Assembly: GCA_000435835.1 (NCBI GenBank)
Contig: FR883402.1
Span: forward strand, 161,757-174,077
DNA length: 12,321 bases
Source: Clostridium sp. CAG:221
GTDB lineage: Bacteria; Bacillota; Clostridia; Clostridiales; Clostridiaceae
Direction of reading: 5' to 3'
How positions within the stretch are numbered: position 1 is the stretch's first letter; each line of letters opens with the position of its first letter. A model generated the notes under the pieces. The model was not told where the DNA came from, did not search any database, and was given only the letters and a program-made list of their open reading frames with translations. Both the position numbers and the translations under genes were made by a program. Shown one piece after another: positions 1 through 6,974 of the stretch.

Positions 1-336
1 GGGAAGGTTTCTGTTATGATTCGTTTTGAAAGTGGTGAAGTAAAAGTTCCAGCAGTGGATAGTTCTAATCAAATTTCAAAAACAGTAGAAGATGATGGAA
101 ACGGAGGGACAAGGACAACAGAGCAGGAAAGTCAGGGAGATACAGTAGTAATGAGTTCAAATGGTAGCAGTAGTGATCCATTTATAACTAAGGTATATAA
201 TCCAGCAGTAACTGGGGTTATTATCACTGCAGAAGGTGCTACAAGTAGTAAGGTTAAATATGAAATACAGCTAGCAGTTTCAAAACTATATGATATAGGT
301 TTAGACAAGGTTAATGTATATCCATCAAAAAATTAG
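1..336 (+). CDS. spoIIIAG: Stage III sporulation protein AG (SpoIIIAG), C-terminal part, 5'-truncated by window edge
   Basis: This frame is open from base 1 and runs to a TAA stop, giving 111 residues of the C-terminal part; the in-frame ATG at 16 is internal, not the start. SpoIIIAG is a ring-forming component of the SpoIIIA-SpoIIQ channel, anchored in the mother-cell membrane facing the forespore. Visible here are an interrupted ring-building domain: a first beta segment, a Gly/Ser/Thr/Gln-rich low-complexity insertion (about in-window residues 25-60), then the family-typical end with VTGVIITAEGA, an amphipathic helix (YEIQLAVSKLYDIG) and the last strand DKVNVYPSKN. The N-terminal cytoplasmic and membrane parts lie outside the window. 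The gene directly downstream is spoIIIAH, as in all spoIIIA operons, which supports the call. Transcription is expected from a SigE promoter upstream of spoIIIAA, not visible here. Confidence 0.92.
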   Translation, partial: GKVSVMIRFESGEVKVPAVDSSNQISKTVEDDGNGGTRTTEQESQGDTVVMSSNGSSSDPFITKVYNPAVTGVIITAEGATSSKVKYEIQLAVSKLYDIGLDKVNVYPSKN

Positions 337-360
337 CATATAATTTGTTAGAAAGTATAT

Positions 361-368
361 GGGAGGAG
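361..368 (+). promoter_or_regulatory. Ribosome binding site that fixes the spoIIIAH start
   Basis: GGGAGGAG lies 5 bases before the ATG at 374. The upstream in-frame ATG at 359 would overlap this site and has no Shine-Dalgarno sequence of its own, so 374 is chosen as the start. Confidence 0.8.
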
Positions 369-373
369 TATAT

Positions 374-892
374 ATGACAAAAAGACAATTTGCAATTATA
401 TTTACACTGATGGCTTTAATTGTTTGTGTAGGTGTACTAGCATCTAAACTTAATAAGGATGGATTTAATGATCCAGGAGATTTAGGTGCAGTATTACAAC
501 AAAATGATGATGAAATAACAGATGAGGAAAAGGAAACATTAAGCACACAAGATTATTTCTATAATATGAGAGCAGCTAAAGAACAAGAAGATTCTCTTTA
601 TGTTGAAAATCTAGAATCTATTAAGAATGATGAAACTACTTCTCAAGAGCAAAAAGACATAGCAAATCAAAAGTTAATAGATAAGACTAATATAAAAGCT
701 CAAGAAAGCAGTGTAGAACAAGATATTAAAAATCAAGGATATGAAGATGCAATATGTATGATAGATAATAATAAGGTTAAAGTTTATGTAAAGGTTGATG
801 AGGATTTAACTAAAGAAGAATCAGGTTTAATTCAAAAATCTGTTGAAGATATAACTACATTAACTGATATTACAATACTAGCAAAGAAATAA
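374..892 (+). CDS. spoIIIAH: Stage III sporulation protein AH (SpoIIIAH)
   Basis: SpoIIIAH (172 residues from ATG 374) is the mother-cell membrane protein that meets forespore SpoIIQ across the intermembrane space and forms the core ring of the feeding channel needed for late forespore gene expression. The sequence shows a short basic N-terminus (MTKRQ), one membrane helix at about residues 6-24, an acidic linker (about 34-55), and the family's C-terminal ring-building (YscJ/FliF-like) domain. Conserved landmarks are YFYNMRAAKEQED near residues 61-73, KNQGYEDAICMIDNNKVKVYVKV (about 119-141, split here as KNQGYEDAICM and VKVYVKV) and the final DITILAKK. It follows spoIIIAG by 37 bases with a strong ribosome site and is the last gene of the spoIIIA operon. 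No hairpin terminator is evident between it and the vegetative promoter that begins at 897. Confidence 0.94.
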   Translation: MTKRQFAIIFTLMALIVCVGVLASKLNKDGFNDPGDLGAVLQQNDDEITDEEKETLSTQDYFYNMRAAKEQEDSLYVENLESIKNDETTSQEQKDIANQKLIDKTNIKAQESSVEQDIKNQGYEDAICMIDNNKVKVYVKVDEDLTKEESGLIQKSVEDITTLTDITILAKK

Positions 893-896
893 TGCA

Positions 897-925
897 TTGT
901 CATAATTAATGTATTTTGTTATAAT
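897..925 (+). promoter_or_regulatory. SigA-type promoter for the asp23-family gene
   Basis: A -35 box TTGTCA (897-902; five of six consensus bases) is separated by exactly 17 bases from a perfect -10 box TATAAT (920-925), which also carries the extended TGn motif (TG at 917-918). Transcription would start near 932, leaving a leader of about 47 bases. A small imperfect hairpin (arms about 943-947 and 958-962, including a G-U pair) sits just before the AGGAGG ribosome site at 966-971. The promoter begins 5 bases after the spoIIIAH stop, so it should separate vegetative expression from the sporulation operon upstream. Confidence 0.78.
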
Positions 926-978
926 GTACCTATGATAAATGAGGTGTGCTAAACTGTATACCTTGAGGAGGGTGAAGT

Positions 979-1368
979 ATGGAAAATATTAAGGACGAAT
1001 CTACTTTAGGCGTAGTTAGAATATCTGATGAAGTTGTAAGTGTTATAGCTGGCATAGCTGCTGAAGAGATACAAGGAATAGTTGAAATTCCAACAGGAGT
1101 TGGCAATAATATATCTCAAATTTTAAAAGGTAAGAAGACTACAACAGGTAAGAGTGTTAAAGTAACCTTAGGTGAAGATGCTGCAACTATTGAATTAACT
1201 GTTGCTGTTGAATATGGAATAAATATTCCTGAAGTGATAAGTTTAGTTCAAGAAAATGTTAAGAAGACAGTTGAAGCTATGACAGGGTTAAATGTTGAAG
1301 CAGTTAATGTTAATGTTCAAAACATATATGTTCCTAAAAAGGAACAAAACTTAGAAAAAGAAGTTTAA
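979..1368 (+). CDS. Asp23/Gls24-family protein (YqhY-like)
   Basis: A 129-residue cytoplasmic protein of the Asp23/Gls24 (DUF322) family, without a signal peptide or membrane segment. Family features are the N-terminal GVVRISDEVVSVIAGIAAEE (about residues 11-30), the following GIVEIPTGVGNNISQIL, the strand pair around VKVTLGEDAATIELTVAVEYG and the C-terminal segment NVQNIYVP, followed by a charged tail. By position it corresponds to Bacillus subtilis yqhY, which also precedes nusB; yqhY has been linked genetically to acetyl-CoA carboxylase control, but the accBC genes are absent from this locus, so that role cannot be carried over safely. It has AGGAGG at 966-971, 7 bases before the ATG, its own promoter and a following hairpin, so it is probably expressed mainly as a single gene. 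The biochemical function of the family is not settled. Confidence 0.88.
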   Translation: MENIKDESTLGVVRISDEVVSVIAGIAAEEIQGIVEIPTGVGNNISQILKGKKTTTGKSVKVTLGEDAATIELTVAVEYGINIPEVISLVQENVKKTVEAMTGLNVEAVNVNVQNIYVPKKEQNLEKEV

Positions 1369-1374
1369 TTGATG

Positions 1375-1411
1375 ACCCTCTGAAATTCAGAGGGTTTCTC
1401 ATTGCATGAGA
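1375..1411 (+). terminator. Tandem hairpins after the asp23-family gene; probable weak terminator
   Basis: The first inverted repeat, ACCCTCTG (1375-1382) with CAGAGGGT (1388-1395), forms an 8-bp G+C-rich stem with a 5-base loop, or up to 10 bp if the loop closes. It is followed by only TTTCTC rather than a long T run. A second small stem, TCTCAT/ATGAGA (1397-1402 and 1406-1411), overlaps the T-rich tail. The stem is strong but the T tract is poor, so partial termination or read-through into nusB is possible. Confidence 0.55.
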
Positions 1412-1430
1412 GAAATATATTAACTTTTAA

Positions 1431-1494
1431 TAGACATAATGTTAATATTATTGTAATATACATATGTTTAATTAATATGATAAAAGTTTATAAT
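1431..1494 (+). promoter_or_regulatory. Candidate SigA promoter(s) for the nusB operon
   Basis: The 168-base gap before nusB is very A+T-rich. The best two-box candidate is TAGACA (1431-1436; five of six) with a 17-base spacer and TAATAT (1454-1459; four of six). A second possibility is a perfect -10 TATAAT at 1489-1494, but its only -35 candidate (TTTAAT, 1467-1472, 16-base spacer) is weak. In such A+T-rich DNA chance matches are common, so this is a suggestion of where the long operon starts, not a firm site. Confidence 0.4.
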
Positions 1495-1536
1495 AAAACT
1501 AATATATGATGTTTAGAGGACACTTAGGAGGAAAAT

Positions 1537-1944
1537 ATGAAAAGAAAAAGATCAAGGGAAATTGCAATGGAATTATTATTTAGCATGGAAATAAGCAAAA
1601 ATTCTTATGAAGAAACTATAGAATGCTTTGTTGAAGATTACGAAATGGATTTAAAGACTATAGATTTAGAATACATTAAAGAAGTAATGAAATCTGTTGT
1701 AGATCACAAAGAAGAAATTGATGAAATAATAAAAAATTCATTAATTAACTGGACTATAGATAGAGTTTCTAAAGTTAATTTAACAATAGTAAGATTAGCA
1801 ATTGCAGAAATGCTTTATATTAATGATGTTCCTGAGGTAGTTGCTATAAACGAAGCAATTGAGCTTACTAAAAAATATTCAGATGATAAGAGCGTATCAT
1901 TTGTTAATGGAGCTTTAGATAAGGCATTTAAAAATATAAAATAA
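1537..1944 (+). CDS. nusB: Transcription antitermination factor NusB
   Basis: NusB (135 residues, normal length for the family) binds boxA RNA together with ribosomal protein S10 (NusE) in the antitermination complex used mainly on rRNA operons. The all-helical family signature is visible: an N-terminal basic KRKRSREIAMELLFSMEI (residues 2-19), then the central NWTIDRVSKVNLTIVRLAIAEM (in pieces: WTIDRVSKVNLTIVRLAI) and the C-terminal helix pair PEVVAINEAIELTKKYSDD and SVSFVNGALDKAFK. The start at ATG 1537 has AGGAGG at 1526-1531 with a 5-base gap. It probably opens the long operon, with folD 27 bases downstream. In Bacillus it likewise lies between yqhY and folD. Confidence 0.96.
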   Translation: MKRKRSREIAMELLFSMEISKNSYEETIECFVEDYEMDLKTIDLEYIKEVMKSVVDHKEEIDEIIKNSLINWTIDRVSKVNLTIVRLAIAEMLYINDVPEVVAINEAIELTKKYSDDKSVSFVNGALDKAFKNIK

Positions 1945-1971
1945 ATATAAGTTGTTGGGGAGTTATAGAGA

Positions 1972-2808
1972 ATGGGAGAAATAATTAACGTTATAGATTT
2001 AGCTAAGAAGATAAAGGGGCAGATTATTGAATTTGTTTCTCAAAGAGAAAATAATGGGAAAATGATACCTAAGATAGCATCAATTGTTGTAGGTGAAGAT
2101 GGTGGATCTATTTTTTACATTAATAGTCAAGAAAAGGTAGCTAATTCTTTAGGAATACTATTTGAAAAAATATTATTAGAAGAATCTACCACTGAAGAAG
2201 AATTAATTAATGAAATTATAACATTAAATAATAATGAAGAAATTCATGGTATTATACTTCAATTACCACTACCAAAGCATATTGATGAGAAAAAGGTAAT
2301 ATCATATATATCGCCAGATAAGGATATAGACTGTTTAACTTATATCAACCAAGGTAAATTATATGCAGGTCACAAAAAATTCATACCGTGCACTCCTAAT
2401 TCTGTGGTAACAATCTTAGATAGCTTAAATATTAATCTTCAAGGAAAAGAAGTAGTTGTTATTGGACGTAGCAATATTGTAGGTAAGCCTGTGGCTGCTT
2501 TAATGTTAGAAAGAAACTGTACTGTTACTGTCTGTCATTCTAAGACTAAGGATCTTCAAAGTGTATGTCAAAGAGCAGATATACTTATTGTAGCCATTGG
2601 TATACCAAATTACATCGATTCTTCATATGTAAAAGAAGGTGCAATTGTTATAGATGTTGGTACATCTTCTTTAAATGGAAAAATAACTGGTGATGTTTTA
2701 CTAGATGATGTTATTGGAAAATCATCTTATATGACAAAAGTACCAGGTGGAGTTGGTGCATTAACAACTACACTTTTAATGAAAAATCTTTGTGAGGCAT
2801 TGAAGTAA
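1972..2808 (+). CDS. folD: Methylenetetrahydrofolate dehydrogenase FolD with altered cyclohydrolase site
   Basis: FolD (278 residues) normally interconverts 5,10-methylene-, 5,10-methenyl- and 10-formyl-tetrahydrofolate. The fold is clear: N-terminal catalytic domain with GEDGGSIFYINSQEK (41-55), LQLPLP (96-101) and SPDKDID (114-120); NADP-binding domain with GRSNIVGKP (165-173), TVTVCHSKT, DVGTSSLNGKITGDV and VPGGVGALTTTLL (257-269). Tyr49, Gln97 and Asp120 of the active site are present. The catalytic lysine four residues after the Tyr (Lys54 in E. coli, Lys56 in human) is Gln53 here (codon 2128-2130). Two further departures are DCLT instead of the usual DGFH/DGLH after the DxD motif, and GALT instead of GPMT. 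By established mechanism this lysine is needed mainly for the cyclohydrolase step, so I infer a dehydrogenase with little or no cyclohydrolase activity; a separate FchA would then be needed. The ribosome site GGGGAG (1957-1962) is 9 bases upstream. Confidence 0.95.
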   Translation: MGEIINVIDLAKKIKGQIIEFVSQRENNGKMIPKIASIVVGEDGGSIFYINSQEKVANSLGILFEKILLEESTTEEELINEIITLNNNEEIHGIILQLPLPKHIDEKKVISYISPDKDIDCLTYINQGKLYAGHKKFIPCTPNSVVTILDSLNINLQGKEVVVIGRSNIVGKPVAALMLERNCTVTVCHSKTKDLQSVCQRADILIVAIGIPNYIDSSYVKEGAIVIDVGTSSLNGKITGDVLLDDVIGKSSYMTKVPGGVGALTTTLLMKNLCEALK

Positions 2809-2810
2809 TT

Positions 2811-4007
2811 ATGAAAATTAAAACATTATCTGTATCAGAATTAAATAATTATATAAAAAAAATATTAGATAATGACTTTATATTAAACAATCTCTCTGTA
2901 AAAGGGGAGATTTCTAATTTAAAATATCATTCATCAGGACATATATATTTTTCTCTAAAAGATGATAATGGCAAGATAAACTGTATTATGTTTAAAAATA
3001 AAGCATATGAATTGACTTTCAAGTTAGAAGATGGGATGAATATCATAGTAAAAGGAAAAGTATCAGCTTATCAAGCAAATGGAACCTTTCAAATCTATTG
3101 CAATGAAATTGAAAAGGAAGGCCTTGGAGATTTATACATACGATATGAACAATTGAAGAAGAAATTAGAACTCCAAGGATATTTTGATTTAGAAAATAAA
3201 AAACCAATCCCAAAGGATCCAGTAGCTATAGGCATAGTTACTTCAGCAACTGGAGCTGCCATTGAAGATATAAAAAATGTTATCAGAAGAAGAAATAAAT
3301 TTGTTGATCTTTTCTTATATCCAGCACAAGTTCAAGGAAAGGATGCCTATAAGACTATTATAGAGGGAATTAGGTATTTTAATAATAAAAAGAATGTTGA
3401 TTTAATAATTATTGGTAGAGGTGGAGGTTCCATTGAAGAATTATGGAATTTTAATGAAGAAGCTCTAGCTGAGGAAATTTTCCACTCAGAACTTCCTATT
3501 ATTTCAGCTGTTGGTCATGAAATAGATTATACAATATCTGACTTTGTAGCAGACCTTAGAGCTTCTACTCCTTCTCAAGCAGGAGAACTAGCTGTTCCTT
3601 TAGATAGTGAGATTTATTCTGCTATTAGTGAATATGAGAATTATTTAAATAAGTATATGATTAAAAGATTTAATGATGAAAAATCTAAAATTGATAATTT
3701 CTCTAAAATATTAAGTTTAAATTCACCAATGAATAAGATTGTAAATAGTTATTTGGAAGTAGAAAGAGTTAAAGAAAAGCTTGATAATTTGCTTAATAAA
3801 AAAATAGCCATTGAAAAGCAAAAATTGATTTCATTGAATAACGTATTACAAGCACATAGTCCTTTAAATATTTTATCTAAGGGTTATGCTATAATAGAAG
3901 ACGAAAATGGAAATATACTAAAAGAAACTAAAGATTTTAATAAAGATATGAATGTTAAAATAAACTTAAGTGATGGAATGATTAAGGGGAATTTAAAATT
4001 ATTGTAG
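2811..4007 (+). CDS. xseA: Exodeoxyribonuclease VII large subunit XseA
   Basis: XseA (398 residues; somewhat shorter than the roughly 450 of E. coli and Bacillus) is the catalytic subunit of exonuclease VII, which degrades single-stranded DNA from both ends in repair. Seen in order are an N-terminal OB fold (about 1-100; KGEISNLKYHSSGHIYFSLKD, given as SNLKYHSSGHIYFSLKD, and KGKVSAYQANGTFQIY), the catalytic domain opening at GIVTSATGAAIEDI (141-154), the glycine motif GRGGGSIEELWNFN (202-215), and GHEIDYTISDFVADLRASTP (235-254) with its conserved His and Asp. A charged helical coiled-coil region (about 264-345), which binds XseB, and a short C-terminal segment (SPLNILSKGYAIIED) complete the protein. 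It starts 2 bases after the folD stop with no good Shine-Dalgarno sequence (nearest GAGG at 2793-2796, 14 bases away), so translation probably depends on coupling to folD. Confidence 0.96.
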   Translation: MKIKTLSVSELNNYIKKILDNDFILNNLSVKGEISNLKYHSSGHIYFSLKDDNGKINCIMFKNKAYELTFKLEDGMNIIVKGKVSAYQANGTFQIYCNEIEKEGLGDLYIRYEQLKKKLELQGYFDLENKKPIPKDPVAIGIVTSATGAAIEDIKNVIRRRNKFVDLFLYPAQVQGKDAYKTIIEGIRYFNNKKNVDLIIIGRGGGSIEELWNFNEEALAEEIFHSELPIISAVGHEIDYTISDFVADLRASTPSQAGELAVPLDSEIYSAISEYENYLNKYMIKRFNDEKSKIDNFSKILSLNSPMNKIVNSYLEVERVKEKLDNLLNKKIAIEKQKLISLNNVLQAHSPLNILSKGYAIIEDENGNILKETKDFNKDMNVKINLSDGMIKGNLKLL

Positions 4008-4013
4008 AGGAGG
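4008..4013 (+). promoter_or_regulatory. Perfect ribosome binding site deciding the TTG start of xseB
   Basis: AGGAGG lies directly after the xseA stop (4005-4007) and 8 bases before TTG 4022, the ideal spacing. A nearer ATG at 4017 is in another frame, would be only 3 bases from the site, and meets a stop after 12 codons, so the TTG is taken as the start. Confidence 0.8.
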
Positions 4014-4021
4014 AGAATGCT

Positions 4022-4237
4022 TTGGCAAAAAAAGAAAATTATAATGAAATGCTAAACTTATTAGAATCCACTATTGAGACTTTAGAAAACAACGATTTAG
4101 GTCTTGAAGATGCTATGAAAGAATATGAAAAGGGAAGCAAATTAGTTAATAAATTATATAAGACTCTAGCTAATTTAGAGGGTAAATTTATAACACTAAA
4201 AGAAGCTTCAGATAGGGTAAATGATAATGAGAATTAA
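4022..4237 (+). CDS. xseB: Exodeoxyribonuclease VII small subunit XseB
   Basis: XseB (71 residues) is the small helical subunit that packs in several copies along the coiled coil of XseA to form exonuclease VII. The family pattern is clear: YNEMLNLLESTIETLENNDL, then GLEDAMKEYEKGSKLVNKLYKTLANLEGK (seen in pieces as LEDAMKEYEKGSKLVNKLY and LANLEGKF). It uses a TTG start (4022) with a perfect AGGAGG 8 bases upstream. It lies 14 bases after xseA and overlaps the start of ispA by 11 bases. The strong ribosome site contrasts with the poor one of xseA, in line with the excess of XseB over XseA in the known enzyme. Confidence 0.95.
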   Translation: MAKKENYNEMLNLLESTIETLENNDLGLEDAMKEYEKGSKLVNKLYKTLANLEGKFITLKEASDRVNDNEN

Positions 4238-5090
4238 ACAATTGAAAGAATTAGTTGATAATTATCTAAGTAACTACTTTAAGGATAAAGGTTCATATAA
4301 TTCATTAATATATGACGCTGCCAGTTATAGCTTAAACGTTGGTGGTAAAAGGATACGCCCTATATTATTTATGCTGGTATACTTTATGTACAAAGGTGAA
4401 GATAAAGAAATAATTGATATGGCAGCAGCTATTGAAATGATTCATACTTATTCACTTATTCATGATGATTTACCATGTATGGATAATGATGACTTAAGAA
4501 GAGGAAAACCTACTAATCATAAGGTATATGGAGAAAATATCGCAGTTTTAGCAGGAGATGCTTTATTAAACGAAGCAATGATTTTACTTATGGATTTCTC
4601 AATAAAACATGGAAAAGATGCACTTGTTGCTGCAAGAGAAATTGCTTATGCTGCTGGTGCAGATGGAATGATAGGTGGTCAAGTCGTAGATATCATAAAT
4701 GAAGGGAAAAGAATTTCTAAAGAGGAATTAAATTATATGCACCTAAAGAAAACTGGAGAGCTTATTAGATCTTCTATAGTTGCAGGTGCAATTTTAGCAG
4801 AAGCAGACAAAAGTGAAATAGATTTGTTAAATAAATTTGGAATGAATTTAGGATTAGCATTTCAAATTAAAGATGATATACTTGATGTAACTGGAGATGT
4901 AGAGAAATTAGGAAAGAATACTTTAGCAGATGTGAATAAATCAAATTTCATTACTATGTACGGATTAGAAGAATGCAAGGTAATGTGTGAAGACTTAACA
5001 GCTGAATGTATTACTATTTTAGACAAGATTTCAGTTAACACAGATATCTTAAAAGAGCTAACTATAGAACTTTTGAAAAGAGATTTTTAA
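4227..5090 (+). CDS. ispA: Farnesyl diphosphate synthase (geranyltranstransferase) IspA
   Basis: IspA (287 residues from ATG 4227) condenses IPP with DMAPP and then GPP to make farnesyl diphosphate, precursor of undecaprenyl lipid carriers and quinones. Motifs (numbered from 4227): GGKRIRP (39-45); first aspartate-rich motif DDLPCMD (80-86) with the two-residue insertion of bacterial type-II FPP synthases; RRGKPTNH (91-98); second motif KDDILD (215-220). HTYSLIHDD before the first motif, with an aromatic residue five positions upstream, favours a C15 product. The segment after LGK is about two residues shorter than usual and reads NKSNF where NK(S/T)TY is common. An ATG at 4221 is also in frame, but AGGG (4214-4217) is only 3 bases from it and 9 from 4227, so I prefer the latter. 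It overlaps xseB by 11 bases; dxs follows, so two isoprenoid enzymes are adjacent. Confidence 0.94.
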   Translation: MRIKQLKELVDNYLSNYFKDKGSYNSLIYDAASYSLNVGGKRIRPILFMLVYFMYKGEDKEIIDMAAAIEMIHTYSLIHDDLPCMDNDDLRRGKPTNHKVYGENIAVLAGDALLNEAMILLMDFSIKHGKDALVAAREIAYAAGADGMIGGQVVDIINEGKRISKEELNYMHLKKTGELIRSSIVAGAILAEADKSEIDLLNKFGMNLGLAFQIKDDILDVTGDVEKLGKNTLADVNKSNFITMYGLEECKVMCEDLTAECITILDKISVNTDILKELTIELLKRDF

Positions 5091-5106
5091 CAAAGGAAGG
5101 ATATTT

Positions 5107-6966
5107 ATGTCAAAGTTATTAGACAAGATTAGTTCACCAATTGATGTTCATAAGTTTAGTAATAAAGAATTAACAATGCTTTCCAATGAAATAAGAGAAT
5201 TCTTAATAGATAATGTCCTTAAGACTGGGGGACATTTATCATCAAATCTTGGAGTAGTTGAGTTAACATTAAGTTTATATAAAAATTTTAATTTAGAGAA
5301 AGATAAGATTGTATGGGATGTTGGTCATCAAAGCTATGTTCATAAAATGTTATCTGGTAGAAAAGATAAATTTAATACACTAAGAAAATATAAAGGAATT
5401 AGTGGATTCCCTAAAATAAGTGAAAGCAAATATGATGCTTTTGGTACAGGACATAGTAGTACCTCTATATCAGCGGCTTTAGGTATAGCAAGAGCAAGAG
5501 ATATTCTTAAGGAAGATTACAATGTAGTAGCAGTTATTGGTGATGGTGCACTTACAGGTGGAATGGCCTTAGAAGCCATAAATGATGTAGGCTTTAATAA
5601 AAGTAAGATGATTATCATTTTAAACGATAATCAAATGTCTATCAGCAAGAATGTTGGAGCATTATCTAATCATTTAAATATGCTTAGAGTTGCTCCAAAT
5701 TATAATAAAATTAAGAATGAAATAAATGAAACACTTAATACTTCAGTAGTTGGTAAAAGTGTTGCAAACTCAATTCATAAAATAAAAGATAGTATTAAAA
5801 ATTTAGTTGTTCCTTCAAAGATGTTTGAAGAAATGGGGCTAAAATACATAGGTCCAATTGATGGACATGATATTGAGTTAATGAATGAAGTATTAACACG
5901 AGCAAAACAAATAGATGGACCAGTTCTTATTCATGTAATAACAAAAAAAGGTAAGGGATATGAGCTTGCAGAAGAGAACCCTAATAAATATCATGGAGTT
6001 GCTGGTATAAGCGATAATACAAAAAAAACTGATGTGAAACCAGGTGTAAAATATTCAAAAGCTTTTGGAGATTTTGTAGTTGCAGAAGCAGAAGAAAATG
6101 AAAAACTTGTATGCTTAACAGCTGCAATGCCTGATGGAACTGGCCTTAATGAATTTGCTAAGTTGTATCCAAATAGATTTTTTGATGTGGGAATAGCAGA
6201 AGAGCATGCTACTACTTTAGCAGCAGGTATGGCTAGTGCAGGACTTAGACCGATATTTGCAGTATATTCAACATTCCTACAAAGAGCTTTTGATCAGATT
6301 ATACATGATGTGTGTATTCAAAATATGCCAGTGATTTTTGCAATAGATAGAGCAGGCATTGTTGGTGATGATGGAGAAACACATCAAGGAATATTTGATT
6401 TATCGTATCTATCTTTAATACCTAATATGACGGTTCTTGCTCCTAAGCAAGTGGAAGAACTACCAGTAATGATGAAATGGGCCCTAAAAGAAAATAGGCC
6501 TATAGCAATTAGATATCCAAGAGATGGAGATATTTATCATAACTTAAATCCACTAAGTGAAATAAAATATGGAAAATGGGAAAAGATTATAGATGGTGAT
6601 AAAGTAGCTATCCTTTCTGTAGGTAAAATGGTGCAATATGCAATGCTTGCCCATGAAGAACTTATTGATGAAGGAATCAATCCTACAATTATTTCGGCTT
6701 CTTTTATAAAGCCTTTAGATTTAGAAATGTTAAAAGAATTAGTTGAAAATAATTATGATATTATTACAGTTGAAGATAATATTGGTAATGGTGGATTTGG
6801 AAATTATGTTATAGAAGCATTATATAATTTAGGCTTTAGAGGTAAATTTAAATCTCTATCATATAAAGATGAATTTATTCCACATGGAAAAGTTGATTTA
6901 CTTTACTCAGACTATGGATTAGATTCAACTGCAATAAAGAATACTGTTGTTACAATGATTAAATGA
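5107..6966 (+). CDS. dxs: 1-deoxy-D-xylulose-5-phosphate synthase Dxs
   Basis: Dxs (619 residues, full length) is the thiamine-diphosphate enzyme that condenses pyruvate with glyceraldehyde 3-phosphate to DXP, the first step of the MEP isoprenoid pathway. The thiamine-binding domain shows KTGGHLSSNLGVVELT (39-54), WDVGHQSYVHK (70-80) and the GDG...N motif (GDGALTGG 145-152, LNDNQMSIS 172-180). The pyrimidine-binding domain shows FDVGIAEEHA (359-368) with the catalytic Glu365, and DRAGIVGDDGETHQGIFD (414-431). A C-terminal transketolase domain follows, ending near VEDNIGNGGFG. All key residues are present. The ribosome site AAAGGAAGG (5092-5100) is 6 bases before the ATG and the gap from ispA is 16 bases. 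The TGA stop overlaps an unused in-frame ATG of the next gene. Dxs feeds the IPP and DMAPP used by the neighbouring IspA. Confidence 0.97.
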   Translation: MSKLLDKISSPIDVHKFSNKELTMLSNEIREFLIDNVLKTGGHLSSNLGVVELTLSLYKNFNLEKDKIVWDVGHQSYVHKMLSGRKDKFNTLRKYKGISGFPKISESKYDAFGTGHSSTSISAALGIARARDILKEDYNVVAVIGDGALTGGMALEAINDVGFNKSKMIIILNDNQMSISKNVGALSNHLNMLRVAPNYNKIKNEINETLNTSVVGKSVANSIHKIKDSIKNLVVPSKMFEEMGLKYIGPIDGHDIELMNEVLTRAKQIDGPVLIHVITKKGKGYELAEENPNKYHGVAGISDNTKKTDVKPGVKYSKAFGDFVVAEAEENEKLVCLTAAMPDGTGLNEFAKLYPNRFFDVGIAEEHATTLAAGMASAGLRPIFAVYSTFLQRAFDQIIHDVCIQNMPVIFAIDRAGIVGDDGETHQGIFDLSYLSLIPNMTVLAPKQVEELPVMMKWALKENRPIAIRYPRDGDIYHNLNPLSEIKYGKWEKIIDGDKVAILSVGKMVQYAMLAHEELIDEGINPTIISASFIKPLDLEMLKELVENNYDIITVEDNIGNGGFGNYVIEALYNLGFRGKFKSLSYKDEFIPHGKVDLLYSDYGLDSTAIKNTVVTMIK

Positions 6967-6967
6967 T

Positions 6968-6974
6968 AAAGGAG
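6968..6974 (+). promoter_or_regulatory. Ribosome binding site that fixes the tlyA start
   Basis: AAAGGAG lies 6 bases before ATG 6981. The longer in-frame ATG at 6963 overlaps the dxs stop and would place this site inside the coding region, so 6981 is chosen. Confidence 0.75.

Noticed and set aside
359..373. Upstream in-frame ATG for spoIIIAH
   Set aside because: It overlaps the GGGAGGAG ribosome site that serves ATG 374 and has none of its own.
4017..4055. Small ATG-started frame after the AGGAGG before xseB
   Set aside because: It is too close to the ribosome site, only 12 codons long, and in another frame from the clearly conserved XseB protein.
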